Of a stretch of 64,000 bases of DNA, positions 47,940 to 57,649 are shown one piece after another (the stretch's first letter is position 1; each line of letters opens with the position of its first letter). The position numbers and the translations under genes were made by a program. Location: contig OX235279.1 of NCBI GenBank assembly GCA_944472155.2, positions 161,284,199 through 161,348,198 of the forward strand. Reading direction: 5' to 3'. The stretch comes from Trichobilharzia szidati (lineage: Eukaryota; Platyhelminthes; Trematoda; Strigeidida; Schistosomatidae). Below the pieces are notes generated by a model. That model saw only the letters and a program-made list of their open reading frames with translations, ran no database searches and was not told where the DNA came from.

Positions 47940-47945
47940 TTTATT
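47940..47945 (-). promoter_or_regulatory. Candidate polyadenylation signal of the channel gene
   Basis: AATAAA on the minus strand, about 213 bp past the stop codon at 48158. A second AATAAA lies at 47815-47820. The window is AT-rich, so the hexamer alone is weak evidence; the distance from the stop makes the first one the better candidate. Confidence 0.35.
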
Positions 47946-48157
47946 TCTATATGAGGTATCTTCTTCAAAACATTCAATGCAAAGCCTTTTATCCACATTG
48001 ACTGATTCAATTACAAATATATCCATTGAACACAGAATGTATACATTGAACATTGTACATGTTGGAGGGAAATTCAAATGAAAAAGTTGAAACATGAGAC
48101 ATTTATACAAAAAAATGAAATCTAATCAGTTTTATAGTCGGTGAGTGAGATATTGTC

Positions 48158-48520
48158 TTAAACCGATGTCATATACATTTCATTTCTTCCTTCATTCACT
48201 GGATGCATCCTGTTGGCCTTATCAGGGTCGTTAATACCAGTATGATTTTTGTTGTTACTATTACTACTATTATGACTTGTTCCAGAGTCTGTTCTTTCCA
48301 TTGTGCTCAGACGATAAGCAAACTCGATGAGTTCAACAACAAATGCCGCAGTTAGTCCAATACTCAATGAACATAGACCACCAATACGACTCAACAGGAC
48401 ACTGATGCTTAGAACTAATTTTTGTTGACTGACGCGTACATCTCTAGCACGTCGTTTCAACACCACATAAGCGAAATTATCGCCTTTTAAATTGAGATCA
48501 TTGATCGCATTTGAAGAGAT
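48158..48520 (-). CDS. DEG/ENaC/ASIC-type channel, terminal exon (pre-TM2, TM2, cytoplasmic tail)
   Basis: This is the last coding exon of the same channel, 120 codons plus TAA. The acceptor is a pyrimidine-rich run ending TCTCAAG, with AG at 48521-48522. The exon starts in phase 0, matching the phase-0 donor at 55030. Splicing the two joins ...DNLTN to ISSNAIND..., the stretch that normally leads from the palm to TM2. Residues around 60-85 of the exon give LLSRIGG followed by a hydrophobic helix ending in FVVELIEFAYRL, the hallmark TM2 pattern 'LL..IGG..GL..G.S....E'. The usual G-A-S pore filter reads G-L-T here. The tail is short, rich in Asn/Ser and polar, with no proline-rich PY motif, and ends in MTSV, a class I PDZ-ligand shape. 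The intron between the exons is 6,509 bp and carries several repeats. Plasma membrane location is inferred from the family. Confidence 0.9.
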   Translation of the reverse strand: MSSNAINDLNLKGDNFAYVVLKRRARDVRVSQQKLVLSISVLLSRIGGLCSLSIGLTAAFVVELIEFAYRLSTMERTDSGTSHNSSNSNNKNHTGINDPDKANRMHPVNEGRNEMYMTSV

Positions 48521-48739
48521 CTTGAGATATGCAGAGAAAAGGAGAGAAATACAAAAACATCGAAAAGTAAGGTTTAGGTACAAAATTATGTGAAAACATA
48601 TATAGATTAAGAAATCATTACATATCAAGTTAAAATTTACTGGGAGAACTTTTCATTTCATATAAGAATTCACTTTTATAAAAGATCAAGCGCAGACCTA
48701 TCCAGGCCGGATCCTACGGGAAAACTAGTCTCTCTGCTA

Positions 48740-49110
48740 CGAACATTTCCCTCGTTCTTGCAGTCAAACATTTACAGGTACCCTTCATATTTTACCTACA
48801 ACTGTTTATACAAATTCACATGTATCTACAGGAGCAATCACATTGGAAGAACAGAAGGAATTAGGGCCTACGTCAGATTATTAGAAAATATACCAAAGAG
48901 CTCTCGGTTAAAAAAGACATACTGCTTAAGCTTTTCAATCACCAAACACAGGATACCGAGTAGACTCACTGGCATCATTCAAAATAATAAACAGACAAGA
49001 CAGCTGAAGTCTTCTTCGGTTTATTGAGGCTATCTCAATAAAAGGACTGAAACCTGACCTATGTTTCCAAAAGGAATCTGCCGCTGAACTCCGACTACCC
49101 TGGTGTCTCG
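48740..49110 (+). mobile_element. Penelope-like GIY-YIG fragment in the channel intron
   Basis: 48758-49027 reads NCLYKFTCIYRSNHIGRTEG then YVRLLENIPKSSRLKK and SITKHRI, the '.C.YKF.C.C...YIGRT.R....R..EH.P' GIY-YIG layout with the first Y of YIG changed. Further frames give the 'LKP...F.KE.AAELRLPW' end near 49040-49100. Antisense to the host gene. Confidence 0.8.
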
Positions 49111-50070
49111 TCGATTATTAACTCTTTGTTTCCTAAATTGATTAATTTATCTTTTCAACTCCCCCTCCCCCAACTCTACTACCTTTTGACTTTCGTAAGG
49201 GATGATTCTTCTTGAGCTGATGAGTTGTACTCACCAAATTACATCATTGCCTTCCATGTGACCTCTTGCACACCAAATTACGATCTTCCCTAGCTGAAGT
49301 ATATAATTGTTACAGATTTTTTGTAACCACACTAACCACAAACTTGTCAATTAATTTTCTAGAAACTTCTCTCTGACCAGATGTGCATATATATATATAT
49401 ATATGCAGTGTAATAATTCCACTGTCTTCTAATCCTTATGTTGAATCTCACAATGATCTTCTTATCATACGTCTGTTGACAGATAAAAGTACACTAAAAT
49501 CTCACACTGACATATATTTATCAATGGTTACAGGTTGTATGCAGCTGACGAGATAAATCAACGAAATTCTATGGATCCATGCTATCCTGCACCAATGTTT
49601 TTTGTTCATTCTCTGCTCAAACTTGTCACTTCGTTGCAAAGACAGTCTAGGGAGTGACATTTCACTCAATAGACTTTTATTTTTTTAATATTTTATTGGT
49701 AGAATGATTGGAGACCCAAACTAAGAATAAGCTAGATTATTTTACCATAAACCAGTGTGCATTTATCAATCCACCTAAGTTCTCCTGCTAGGCATAATAA
49801 CCTACCACATAGCTTAGACAGTCATGGTTTGCCAAAAGATAGGCAAAAGCCATTCAAAGCTCCACGTTTTGTGTCACATTTAGATAATGGTGGTCATTTA
49901 GTGGGAAAAAAATACAAAGTCATTAAGGGTGAAGATTTATAGCACTACATCACATCATTTCGAATATTTCAATGGAGTACATATTTACCAAATACAATAT
50001 TCAGATGAGGGGATTGACACTCGAACCATTCCTGAAGACAGGAATACGCTGGACTGACAAAAAGATTCTA
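49110..50070. other. Intronic sequence, unassigned
   Basis: Lies inside the 6.5-kb intron. A short (TA)n tract at about 49388-49404. No exon recognised. Confidence 0.45.
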
Positions 50071-50960
50071 GAAGATCTGGATTACGATCATGAATGTCAC
50101 ACAAAATCGAAGAAGGCGAGCAAGTGAAAACTAACAAACCGGCTGAAGAGGCTAGCTGAGCAGCGTAGAAAAGATCACACGTAAAGTGAACATAGAAAAG
50201 ACGGATGCGATGAAAATGCCCAACCGACCAGCCAGCCAACAACAAATAGGTCCAATTACTATCAACGGAAGAGATTTGTCAGATGTTACTTCCTTCACTC
50301 ATTTGGCTAGGAAGCATCATGTCAACCACAGATGACACTGATGAGGATGTCAAAACCATCCAGAATCGGAAAGGCAAGATAGAAGGCTTCATCAACCTGA
50401 AACCAGTCTGGACATCATCTGCACTCAGCCTGTAAGAAGAAAATGCTTCATATTTTCAACATCAATGTTAATTCAGTCAACGAATCAATTGTTTTATCTG
50501 GTTGAGAAATTTGCACTGCGCGTGCGTCACCGAAAGCATTTCCAATAAGCTAGGGCGGAACTTCATCGACAGCTGCCATTGCTGCCTCTAAATTGAAAAT
50601 GAGATAATTGGTGAGAACGAATCAACAATTGGTAACTGTGGGAGAGAGCCAAGTGAGAAGGGATTGCTCAACACATATGTAGGAGAAAATGGAGTTGGAC
50701 TGTACATGATTTGATGAGAACAAAGAATGAAATATCGCACTAGCCAGGCCATTGCTTGTGTGGAACAGGAATAGGAAACGACAAGTATGTCTCCGGTCTG
50801 AGGTTGACATGGAGAAGACCGTGTGTAGAGGAGGAGGATTTAAGAATCTATAGGCAGTCGTACAGTCAGCCAGCTGGAGAAGACAGTAGAGAATAGAACG
50901 AAGTAGGGTAGCTCTCAGGTCGAAGCCGTTTTTTCTACTGGGAACTCAATTGTTCAATAA
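50070..50960 (+). mobile_element. Decayed RTE-like retrotransposon in the channel intron
   Basis: Runs from the SHK/EEAS region ('AACCGGCTGAAGAGGCTAGC') through 'AACATAGAAAAGACGGATGCG', 'ATCAACGGAAGAGATTTGTC', 'AGGAAGCATCATGTC', 'GATGAGGATGTCAAAACCATCC' to 'GAACGAAGTAGGGTAG' and a 'TAATAGAATAATAAG' tail. Frames broken. Antisense to the host gene. Confidence 0.78.
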
Positions 50961-51830
50961 GTAATAGAATAATAAGTGGAAGTATCCACACCTTTCGGTT
51001 AAATTTAACCATAGGAGATAGTTTCTGAAAAATTATACACAAGAACTTACGATTGAACAGCTTGATAATAAAGTGGTTGAAAAGATAGAGTATCTTCGTT
51101 GATTATTGTTTTCTTCAAATATGAGGTATTTAATGGGCACTCACTAATGTGATCCCTTGAGTTACATCACGTGTCAGCCTCTCCAGTGATTGAGAAGCAA
51201 CCAAAACGACACCTCTGAAGATCATACTGAAGACAAAAGGTGTTCCACTGAGTCCACATAGTGTTGCACAAAGTATGATATGAAGTGAAATGCAGTTCAC
51301 TTCTCGAACATTAGCTATTCCATAAATACTAAGGAAGTTGCCTTCATAAATGATCTTTCTTATGAAGTAACTTTATCCTGTAGTAAGAATCCTCTTAGCA
51401 GAACATGTTTATAGACCTTTCCACATATTATGCTAGTGAAAACGTGATAATGATAGGTCTGATTTGTGTTTTCCACATCAGTAATTGATCTCCGATTAAC
51501 TTCTGAATAAAAACAGAGTCCACGAAAATTAAGATTAGAAGACAGACTGATTCGTGCCAGTGAGAACATTCTGTTTGTAATAGTCAAAAGTACATTAACT
51601 TCAAATACTAAATACCTCGGATAGTTAAACCAACAAATTAACCAATGATATCGGTTCGCCCAAGGTTATCAGCCTAAATGTTATCCAGTCACAATATAAT
51701 CAGTATTTAATCCTATTTAAACTTATCTTATTCTCTATAATTAATCCTCTTTCACCTGGTTTTAGCCACTTCTTAGGACGATTGCACACATATTAAAAAC
51801 TACTCAAATAACTTGATGACTATTTACTTC
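50960..51830. other. Intronic sequence, unassigned
   Basis: A minus-strand hydrophobic open stretch at about 51145-51360 ends at a GTGAGT, but no acceptor gives the phase needed for the channel (see rejected items). Nothing else recognised. Confidence 0.4.
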
Positions 51831-51834
51831 AATT

Positions 51835-52015
51835 TTCCATTTTCCCGTCGATTGATTGGACGGAAGTGCTAGGTCTCGAGTTGACATGTCGGCTTCATGT
51901 GCAGATGCTTCGACGATGTCTAGACATGTAGTCAGAATTTAATTGGTGGATGGTGACTAGCAGTGAAATCCAGGACGCACATTTCGTCCTATTTGGGATT
52001 CGTCATCTGGAACAT
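51835..52015 (-). mobile_element. Sm-alpha SINE, 5'-truncated at the hammerhead, minus copy
   Basis: Reversed, it begins at the ribozyme and continues 'CACTGCTAGTCACCATCCACC', 'AGACATCGTCGAAGCATCTG', 'GACATGTCAACTCGAGACC', 'TCCAATCAATCGACGGG', matching the 19.4-kb copy. The tRNA-like head is missing. Confidence 0.85.
51955..52012 (-). ncRNA. Sm-alpha hammerhead ribozyme, minus strand (core-mutated)
   Basis: CCAG-ATGACGA, stem II ATCCCAAATAGGAC, GAAA, TGTGC, GTC, CTGGATTTCACTGC. The cleavage triplet GTC and GAAA are intact. The first core cytosine (C3 of CTGACGA) is A, which should block cleavage. Confidence 0.75.
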
Positions 52016-52125
52016 CATCACTCACTGGGGAATGCAGGTACATCCAGATGACGAGTCACAAGTAGGACGAAATGCACGACCTGGATTCCACTGCTAGTCA
52101 ACATCCACCAATTAAAACCTGATGA
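52013..52125 (+). mobile_element. Sm-alpha SINE fragment, plus copy, head-to-head with the minus copy
   Basis: Starts 'ATCATCACTCACTGGGGAATG', passes through a second hammerhead and stops at 'ATCCACCAATTAAAACC'. The divergent arrangement begins only a few bases from the minus copy. Confidence 0.8.
52036..52095 (+). ncRNA. Sm-alpha hammerhead ribozyme, plus strand (core-mutated)
   Basis: ATCCAG-ATGACGA, GTCACAAGTAGGAC, GAAA, TGCAC, GAC, CTGGATTCCACTGC. C3 is A, as in the minus copy, and the cleavage triplet is GAC, not GTC. Probably inactive. Confidence 0.75.
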
Positions 52126-52309
52126 CTAATAAGTCATATTTGCAGTTTTCAAATCAATTTCCAATTTCTTTTGAAATCAGAATTATTACTAACAGAAATA
52201 ATATGTGACCTGCTTTATACTGCCGTAAATAGTAGTCGTTCTCCCTTAGCGGGTTGCTTAAAACCTGAACTACTGAGAAAAACCTCTGTCAATATATATA
52301 TCATATAAT

Positions 52310-52760
52310 TTCTCTTATTCATTTTGTTTAAATCTAGTAATATATAACATCTAAAAGTATTAGTTGTTTACTCTGGCGAGTATTTAAAACACTCCCAATC
52401 TGCTCATTCTCAAGCTTCTACTAAACATGAGAAAAAGCATTGTCCTCAGTGGATTGCAGATTATCCCAATACATAAGATGAATGTCCCTGTGTTATGTCC
52501 TTGGTTCACCAACAGGTACTTCTTAACATTTTATGATGACATTCAACCAAATGCTGTCGTGTATTTCTCGAAGGAGACGATGAAGGGGTGTTATAATGGT
52601 GGATTGGTTTGCGCTTCAGGTTCGATAAAGCTATTCCACATGATCTAGTGCCAATGAATCGTTTTTGTTTGAAGATTCTGGAGGAAAATGAAACGTCGTG
52701 CAGTCAAGCCCTCTGAAGATTTCGTACATTATATCAACATTATTTCAGAATAAATTTATT
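52310..52760 (+). repeat. Dispersed repeat family D, 3' part, intronic copy
   Basis: Matches 3530-3960 and 29960-30400: 'TAGTTGTTTACTCTGG.GAGTAT', 'CTTCTACTAAACATGAGAA', 'GACATTCAACCAAATGC.GTCGTGTATTTCTCGAAGGAGACGA'. The 73-codon frame at 52427 is not conserved in other copies. Confidence 0.78.
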
Positions 52761-53189
52761 ACTATTAATATTAAATGACCAAAATTGTGTATCAGGAAAG
52801 ACATAATATGAGCTCATGTTTTATGATTATTTTGGAGGACTATTCTTCTCATAACTGACTACAGCTTGAACAGTACAAGGTAGGTTTTAGCTACATACCG
52901 AAACTTCGAGTATTCTGTCTTCTCTGTGATGACAAGGAGTAATTGATGATAGAAATCATGAGTAACATAAGTCCATGACATCTTCTGGACACTAATCATC
53001 CGACTAAAAGACGTTGAAAATAATCAAATGGCTAAAGAAGTCAAGCTTGCTGATGCTTTTCTCTGAGGCAGGTGGCGTTAAACGAAATAAAACCGAATCT
53101 ATGTTTGGATAAGGAGACATTGGTGAATCCTGTACTCACTACCTTGATAATGAAACTAACAATAACAAAGTATCAAGTTTGACCACAAG

Positions 53190-53720
53190 CTGACATCAGT
53201 TAGAGAACCGTTGGAAAGCCAAGTGGGAATACCGGGCAGCTGTTGCGTCCTAGGACGCTAGTCATCATCGGTAGGCTCGTAGTACCAAGGTCTGAATTCG
53301 AGACCTTACGGTAAGAAATCCAACTCGTAGACAGCAAGTAGGCCCGACCCAGTGGTCGATGCATGAGTTCGAACTTCCACTGATTCATGACTTTAGCGCG
53401 ACTGGCACCAGCCAGTCTCATCTGCGATGGGTATTTCCCCTGGCAATCGATATCGTGTTGGACTTCATACTGGTCACAACGTGTTACAAGGTAAATCCAG
53501 GAAACTTAGTGACGCTTTAGAAGTACGAGCCTACCTCCAGGGTTCTAAGCTGGACTGCAAGTAGTGGCCAGTGAGTCGGGAACCACTGGTTGAATGGTTG
53601 TCCACGAGATCTTCATTATAACCACAGTATAGTGGGTTCAATTCCGTGTGGTGAGTGTATGCTGCTCAAGAGTTCCAAACTAGTGAGAAATAAATCTTCA
53701 GTACTCCATTGTGCTTTTCA
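53190..53720. mobile_element. Family C inverted composite element, intronic copy
   Basis: 53195-53265 is the minus arm (reversed: 'GTCCTAGGACGCAACAGCTG', 'CCGGTATTCCCACTTGG', 'TCTCTAACTGATGTCAGC'). 53590-53715 is the plus arm with a tRNA-like segment ('GGTTGAATGGTTGTCCACGA', 'GGGTTCAATTCC'), AGAGTTCCAAACTAG, and 'TTCAGTACTCC'. More worn than the 46.5-kb copy. Confidence 0.65.
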
Positions 53721-53959
53721 ACAGCCCAATGAATGAAGGCAGTTAGTTTAGTTACGTAACCTATTTAACATTTTATACTGTTTCTAATTAAAATCTTTTT
53801 CAACTCTGGAACTGATTTTTGACTCTTTCTACAAGAGCATTCGTTTAATTACCATAAAAGTGGCATGAAAATATAATTTAATAACTTCAATTATTCCACA
53901 AGTACGTTGCTGTTAATCCCCATGAACTGACTGAATGACTAGAAATGAACCACTCAACA

Positions 53960-54250
53960 GCATATTGCCTACTCAACAAATATTCCGAAGAAAAAGGATA
54001 CGAGTCGGATATATTTTGGGAAACCGTTGACTGACATGTAACACAAAGCCTACCCTCAAGTGGAATCTAAATGAGAAACGACGAGCTGGGTAGTGATCCA
54101 AGTGTGACACAGAGAAGATTGAGTGCTGGGGGTGGAGATGAGAGATTGTTGGAAATCGTGATGCCAGCTACAGAAGGCCGTAGAGAACAAGCCATCTCCT
54201 CCAGCTGAAGCCATATGATCTATTCCGAACCCATGGGAGAAGTAATAATA
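53960..54250 (+). mobile_element. Decayed RTE-like 3' fragment, intronic
   Basis: 'GAGAAACGACGAGCTGGGTAG', 'GACACAGAGAAGATTG' and 'CTGAAGCCATATGATCTATTCC' follow the RTE terminus, ending 'GAGAAGTAATAATA'. Confidence 0.65.
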
Positions 54251-54436
54251 TTGTGGTGAGAGCTGGCTGCTAGCCAAAGTTGTATATTAAAATCTATAAA
54301 TATGTGTTGATTTTTCTTAATAAACGATCTGTTGCCTGGCCCTTGTCTTCTGTTGTTACATTTGGTGTCGCTGCCTACCGACAAGTGGAAAGCCTATGCC
54401 TGCAGTTCTGATAGTTTTTATTGATTACTCCTTGTT

Positions 54437-54680
54437 ATCGGTGACGGTTCAGAGGCAGAATCCTCACCAACCATGCGTGCGGTCCGAGGTTCGATTCCCT
54501 TTATTTCCCCCAGGCGGATGAAAGCCTTAAAAAGAGGGCAGGTTGAGTTTGAGGCCGAGAACTTCACCCCGTGGAAAGCACCACTGCCACTGAAACTGCA
54601 AAGCTGAAGCTTAAAGCCCTGTGAAACACCCGGAAAGCAAAGGGATAAAACAATAAAAGTAATAATAATAATAATCACGA
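54437..54680 (+). mobile_element. tRNA-derived SINE, family A, intronic copy
   Basis: 'GGTGACGGTTCAGAGGCAGA', B-box GAGGTTCGATTCC, 'GAGTTTGAGGCCGAGAAC', '...GCTTAAAGCCCTGTGAAACACCCGG' and an (AATAATA) tail. Confidence 0.72.
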
Positions 54681-55029
54681 AGGGGAAAGCACATTGAAAT
54701 CTCTTTAATGTGATTTGCATTTATGCTGTATTATTCAGGTTGTGTAGCCAACTATGAGAAGAATAATCCACGAAATCATAATAATAGTTGAGGTCATATC
54801 ATTTAAGCGATATGGCCGTCCCATTCTGTTTAAATCACCTTGATTCAACTACAGTGCATTCCTAGTTGATGCGACTGGTATGCAATCACTCATCGCAGTC
54901 ACTTAGTATTTTATAGTTTAATGCAGAACAGCTCATATTATCTCTCTGTCCTGATACACATTAGTCGTTCTTGTTTGATCGAAGCTTATTCATGACAAGA
55001 ATAATATGAATATTATTTAATTAACTTAC

Positions 55030-55723
55030 ATTTGTCAGATTATCTTGCTCATAGTATTCTTTCCATCGTTGAAATCCATGACTGTTTGTAATATTCCAGT
55101 CTTCCCCATGTTGTTTTGCTTCATGCTGCATTGATTTAAAAGCTCTATTCAACTGCCGAAGCCAGTGAAGTTGCCAGTCGACAGCTCTCCATGTTGTCAC
55201 CGAGATTGTACTCTCATAAGTGTAATATTGACATCTTGGCTGACAGATTGTTCTTTCATAATGTTGTCTAACTGTAGCATTCAACGGGCCAGATGTGAGA
55301 CACTGGACGCGTTCACTTAACACCATCACATTGATACCATTCTCCATAATCGATCCACAATAGGGGAGATCAGGCGACGGAAATTGTGGACGTGGGTGAT
55401 AGATATATTGACAACCGCATTCTTTGATAATATCCTCTTGTTGATGAAACAATATACACTGGGGTTGAGTGTATCTATAGGAAACATTCAGATCATGATA
55501 TGCGTAAGCATAATCAGAGTTTAGGGATTCAGCTAAAGTATGATCTGTGATACGTGCCAGTTCGGGATCACGATCTATATGTTCCTGTCGACATGGTCTT
55601 TGTGGAGTGTCCAAAAGTTTCCACAGCACTGGTTTGTAATTGATTTCATTCAGTTTTCCTGGTTCCACATGAAGACCTTCACGTTCCAGATCTGGATAGG
55701 TACCAGGTTCGTGGACAACAACA
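55030..55723 (-). CDS. DEG/ENaC/ASIC-type amiloride-sensitive cation channel, internal exon (palm, thumb, cysteine-rich domain)
   Basis: This exon encodes 231 residues of the extracellular part of a trimeric epithelial sodium/acid-sensing channel family protein. It opens with the family's palm strand VVVHEPGTYPD, followed by EGLHVEPGK, matching the usual 'V.VH.P..YP ... G..V.PG' signature. The thumb follows: a PC, then PQC, ECGC, PYC, VQC and a final TICQPRC, then YESTISVTTW, the post-thumb beta strand. NVS, NAT and NLT are possible N-glycosylation sites. Acceptor: a pyrimidine-rich run ending in AAAG at 55724-55725. Donor: a textbook GTAAGT at 55024-55029 right after AAT, leaving phase 0. 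Reading stops three codons past the donor, which supports the exon end. The first base of the exon completes a codon from an upstream exon that I did not find. Two cysteines normally present are His and Thr (see findings). The family assignment is by motif recall, not a search, but the spacing matches vertebrate ASIC1 closely. Confidence 0.92.
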
Positions 55724-55764
55724 CTTTAAAATGGAAACAGGAGAACAGAATCAAAATGCATAAT

Positions 55765-56450
55765 AATAATGATTTGCTATATTCCAAAACTGTGCTTATG
55801 ATAAAGTGTGGAATTTTCAGCATTTCCTACAATATTACCGCGTCTAATTTACTCCACGACAAAAACAACAAACCTAAAATTATTGATAACATCCATCAAC
55901 AAATTTTGGCATTAGCAAAAGCGGAAGGGTCAAAATGATGCACAATTGTAAAATGATAATAATAATATTGGTTTTAATAACACCAAACTGCGAGATAATC
56001 GGGATAGTGAGTGTCAGCATAAAATTACAAATATTGGAGAATAATTGAGCCATTTTTTGAATACTAGTTGCACACTTGGTCGTACATCTCACGTTTAACT
56101 TCACCTTTATCACATAGAACGTGGGTTGATGGGATGGCCATATTGGGTATTGTTCAGTTTCTGAACTTGGTTGTGTGGAGGAACATATAATCTCTCATAA
56201 TGACTTTTAATCCTACCTGATGAGATGCAACAAGTGAAAGGGAAGGTTGTGGATAGAGGTGTTGAGAGTCAGAAAATATGGTTTTGGACCGTTTCTCATA
56301 TGATTTATTCATCTATCTATCGACTATGATAGTAACGAGCTGACTTGGTGGTGGCCAATCGCCTGCTATGCTGACAACCTTGAATAATCTTAGCTTCGTC
56401 ATGAGATAATATTTTTGAGTAGCCCAGGAAAGACTGTTCGGAAGCTGATA
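55765..56450 (+). repeat. Dispersed repeat family E, copy 4, directly upstream of the channel exon
   Basis: 55765-55870 matches 30985-31090; 55905-56450 matches 31825-32430 and 36105-36700. The repeat starts about 40 bp from the acceptor of the exon at 55723, so the pyrimidine tract and any branch site lie in or next to repeat DNA. Confidence 0.78.
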
Positions 56451-56614
56451 TGAGGTAACTGAAAAACGTTTCACTGTGGTCTGAACGTATGAAACCGTTC
56501 TGCACTGAGTTCTGCTGAGGTACGCATAATCTCGAAATAATCCGAAGACAGAAAAAAACGACTGTTTGCGATTGGAATCCATGTGTGGTCCTACTTAACA
56601 AAAATAACATTTCA

Positions 56615-56650
<36 letters not shown>

Positions 56651-57640
56651 AGCTGCAACGCAATGCATTATCTGCGATAGACAAATCGTTCGGCAAATCC
56701 CCCCTTGACGATCTATTTATCAAATATAAATTACTTATTTAAGCCATTATTACAGGCATTTCCCCTAGCCTGCATGTGTATCAATAATTTGACATTTGCA
56801 TACTACATGTCGATTTTTGACCTTTATTGTTTCCTTCTTTGTACACTGATAGTGTGTCGTGAATGAAGGTGGTTCTGACCGAGGACTGTCTTTGGGAAGC
56901 CGTAATGTGTGATTCTTGTAGACAGAGATTTTGATCCTTGATTCTAAGTACTTATTTTATACTTAGAAACACATATTGCCTGTATAGCAGCTGCCTCATG
57001 GTACTGTTGAGGTAGATTTGAGTTTTGATGTTATTATTGTCGTCTAATAGAATTACTGTAATGTTGCAGAAAAATCGTCTCCCCCCCCCTCCGGCGTTTG
57101 GAACATTTAGTGAAAACACGTGTCTTAACTAAATTGTGTCGGTCATTTACTAGGACGTGGAGATCAGGTTTTTGCATTCAGACCGAATAATCGAATCAAT
57201 TTGGTCGTCATCCTACTATCGAACAGTGAATGGAATGACAGTTAAGCTTACATGTCAACCTTATCGACTTAAAAAACGGTTTTCAACAGCGTTGAATGTG
57301 ATATGATTTGGAAACTTTTTCAACAATTCAGAGTCAGTCAGACATTTATCAGCCTTAGGTTGATAACTATATATGATCATGCCACATGCTGTCAAGTGAT
57401 TCACAAACAAAATCACAACGAAGTACAGTATTCCAGATTACAATGGTCTGTATTATTCGGCACACTGTACGATGGAAGCGAAAAACAGGAAGAACACTAA
57501 ACTGATGAAAAGGTGTCATATAATTAGGAATTCGCGAATGATTTATGTCTCTTATACCGCACAACAAACGCGAACACTTACAGACAGTAAATCAGAATTT
57601 CGCAGCAAACGTTGGGAAGATAGGACTTTTTATGTGAACC
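56450..57640. other. Unassigned, presumably intronic or 5' flank of the channel
   Basis: A (TA)n tract at 56616-56648 and a C-run at about 57082. No upstream channel exon could be identified with confidence. Confidence 0.4.
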
Positions 57641-57649
57641 TTGGGAATT

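Noticed and set aside
51145..51363. Hydrophobic minus-strand open stretch ending at a good GTGAGT donor, considered as a middle exon of the channel
   Set aside because: No acceptor gives the phase-0 entry needed after the 55030 donor without a stop. The 55030-to-48520 junction is already phase-compatible and reads sensibly. The peptide has no DEG/ENaC motif.
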